A stretch of DNA of 64,000 nt, taken from the NCBI GenBank assembly GCA_023101725.1, contig JALJCO010013654.1:1054001-1118000 (forward strand), given 5' to 3'. The stretch's first letter is position 1. Every line of letters starts with the position of its first letter. The notes under the pieces are model-generated. The model had not been told where the DNA came from. It was given only the letters and a program-made list of their open reading frames with translations, and did no database searches. This stretch comes from Atherinomorus stipes (lineage: Eukaryota > Chordata > Actinopteri > Atheriniformes > Atherinidae). Made by a program: the position numbers and the translations under genes. This document shows, piece after piece, positions 62,301-64,000 of this stretch.

Positions 62301-64000
62301 CCTCACACACACACAAATGTGCACACATCTAATTGCCATCCTCTTATTTATTCCCCTCCCCAGCAGATGCACGATGCAGAGAGGAGAGGCACAAGCATCA
62401 GTGCTCTTCCCTTCCTTGGCATCTTTTCCTCTCGTTTTCCACCTTCCTTTCCTTTCCTTCACATATTCACTCCCTCCATCTGTGAAGAAGTGGTGATCAC
62501 ACGTTGTTCTCTTAAGTTTATTGATGGCGGCTGCTTGAACTCGTCTCTCCAGCTCATTGTAATGAATGATGCAGGGGTGTTGAGCTTTCACTCAGATGAT
62601 GGTTTATCGGCTCAAACCCCTGTAGATATCTGACATTAAATGCAAAATAAATTTCCATGGATTATTTAAAGGAATCGTGTTATGATAACTACTGTAAGTA
62701 ATGATTAAAAAGAAAAATAACATTAATCATCATGCTTTGTGATTGGTGAGTTACTTTATTCAACTTCTACCAGGGGGGTCTGGTGCTTAATAAAGCATTG
62801 TAATATGACTATGAATCACAATTAAAGCTGAAGTTGCTACTGAGACCAACTGTTACATCAGGACAGAAGTTTGATTGTTTTGGTTTTCATGGAAAGATTC
62901 TTGTATCCTAGAGGGATCCTGAATTCCATATAAGGGCAAAACAATGCTGATAACTTTCACATAAAGCAATGATAAAATGCAGAGAGCTCAGGAAACTGCT
63001 GTATGCAGAATGATTGTTTTTCAAATATGATCAAACTATGCAATCCTTTGATTAAATCCTGTTTTGCATTCATCTTGCTTTAAATCTTGACAGTATCTTG
63101 ACTTAACATAGATAGAGAGGTTGTGTTGACAGACTGGGTGTGATAGTAAAAGAGTCGTGGTACAATGCAAACAGATCTGCTCCTGATCAACGCTGACAGT
63201 CCTCTGCATTTCGCACCATATCTGCATTTTTCTCTCAGCGTAACATAAGGCGATTTCTCAGTTGTACACAAAGGTCCAAACACCATCTGTTCAGTTGCAC
63301 AAACATCAACACGCATATATACAGAAATTCACAAACTAAATAGCTACATACATTGTGCAAAATACTGCAAACATGTTCACACATACACTGGACAATAAAA
63401 CATATGTGGTGAATAACATCAGAACCCTTTACTGCTAAAAAAAAAAAAAAAACTGTTAAAAACAGATTTATAGTAATGTCTGTTTTACCCATCTGTTGAA
63501 ATAAAGTTTCTCTTGCAGAAAGAGAGGAAGCAAGTGTTTGAGCAACAATAAAAATGATTCACAGTACCCGTTACGCATCCTCTCAAATCGAACACACTCC
63601 TGCCACATCTTGCTGCCAGTCAAAACTGAACTATAGGGTCTTGTATAAGAAAAGACAGGCCATGGGAATGGGTGACAGAAAAATACAGGCACTGAAAGAT
63701 GGTGAAGGAAGGGAAGAAAAGGGTCAGGGAAAGGTAAAGAAATGGAGGTGGAGTGTGGCAAAGAGTGGGGCAGAGAGATTTACCATTGTCAGGTATAGTG
63801 GAACATTTTTCCAGAGCTAAGCAGAGCTTTATAATTATCAAAGCTAATAATACAATAACAATTATGATAAATGGAGCTGTTTGGAAACAGAATGATATCG
63901 AGGAAATATACTTAAGTTTTGGTCAGCCACGTTTGGCTTTCTGCACAGTTTAGTTATTTTCTGATGCAAAGTGAGCACAAGTCGGTCACAGTGTTTTCCC
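56335..64000 (-). other. runx1t1: runx1t1 5' intron or upstream region, no exon recognised
   Basis: The exon at 56334 starts in mid-codon, so a coding exon must lie upstream. I looked on the minus strand for the MPD- or MISVKRN-type first exons known from human and found neither up to 64000. The region is mostly unique sequence with a poly-A stretch at 57424-57441, another at 63437-63452 and a (CA)n at 62114-62138. A balanced stretch at 60400-60600 could be conserved non-coding DNA. Confidence 0.5.
62114..62138. repeat. (CA)n microsatellite
   Basis: About 12 AC units. Confidence 0.9.

Noticed and set aside
62091..62591. 166-codon minus-strand frame as a gene
   Set aside because: Most of it is CVCV-type translation of a CA repeat; only the short segment noted in the findings is of any interest.
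1..64000. CRISPR array, bacterial operons or riboswitches
   Set aside because: The sequence is vertebrate with spliced exons; no regularly spaced identical repeats were seen.

Overview
This window is vertebrate nuclear DNA, almost certainly from a ray-finned fish. The only protein-coding host gene I can support lies on the minus strand and has short exons with GT-AG introns. The rest is AT-rich non-coding DNA with teleost-type mobile elements (Tc1/mariner with a DD34E transposase, hAT-type MITEs, a tRNA-derived SINE, R2-like and Penelope-like retroelement pieces). No bacterial or viral genes, rRNA genes or CRISPR arrays were seen.

The right part (about 31.7-64 kb) holds runx1t1 (ETO/MTG8), a transcriptional corepressor of the MTG family. 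Ten coding exons can be placed by splice sites, reading phase and protein similarity: 56334-56197, 54532-54291, 51454-51365, 47112-46931, 42799-42537, 41590-41502, 40742-40547, 40073-40005, 38208-38018 and 36021-35701, with the stop at 35703-35701. They join in one frame to 592 codons and carry NHR1/TAFH, NHR2, NHR3 and the MYND zinc finger (NHR4). The first coding exon or exons were not found and probably lie beyond 64000. A long 3' UTR probably runs from 35700 down to about 31740. The C-terminal tail identifies the paralogue as RUNX1T1 rather than CBFA2T2 or CBFA2T3.

The left half (about 0.5-31.7 kb) is a gene-poor stretch downstream of runx1t1. From left to right I see a Penelope-like retroelement remnant at the window edge; a low-complexity block at 8.96-9.7 kb; a minus-oriented tRNA SINE with a 15-bp target duplication at 12.05 kb; small inverted-repeat elements at 12.5, 13.7-15.1 and 19.3-19.8 kb; two (C)n(CA)n tracts that each lead into what looks like the same dispersed repeat; and a complex at 21.4-25.0 kb. 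That complex holds a Harbinger transposase scrap, a 1.1-kb snap-back palindrome and a Tc1 element inserted at the palindrome's terminal TA. A hAT relic at 30.5-31.1 kb has another repeat nested in it.

The introns also carry elements: an R2-like retrotransposon 3' end nested inside an older repeat in the last intron, a decayed Tc1-like element, two TIR elements and a decayed repeat. One TIR element ends 19 bp from a splice acceptor and may supply its branch point. I found no new multi-gene system. The strongest unusual items are the modular snap-back palindrome with its Tc1 neighbour and the MITE at the splice acceptor.
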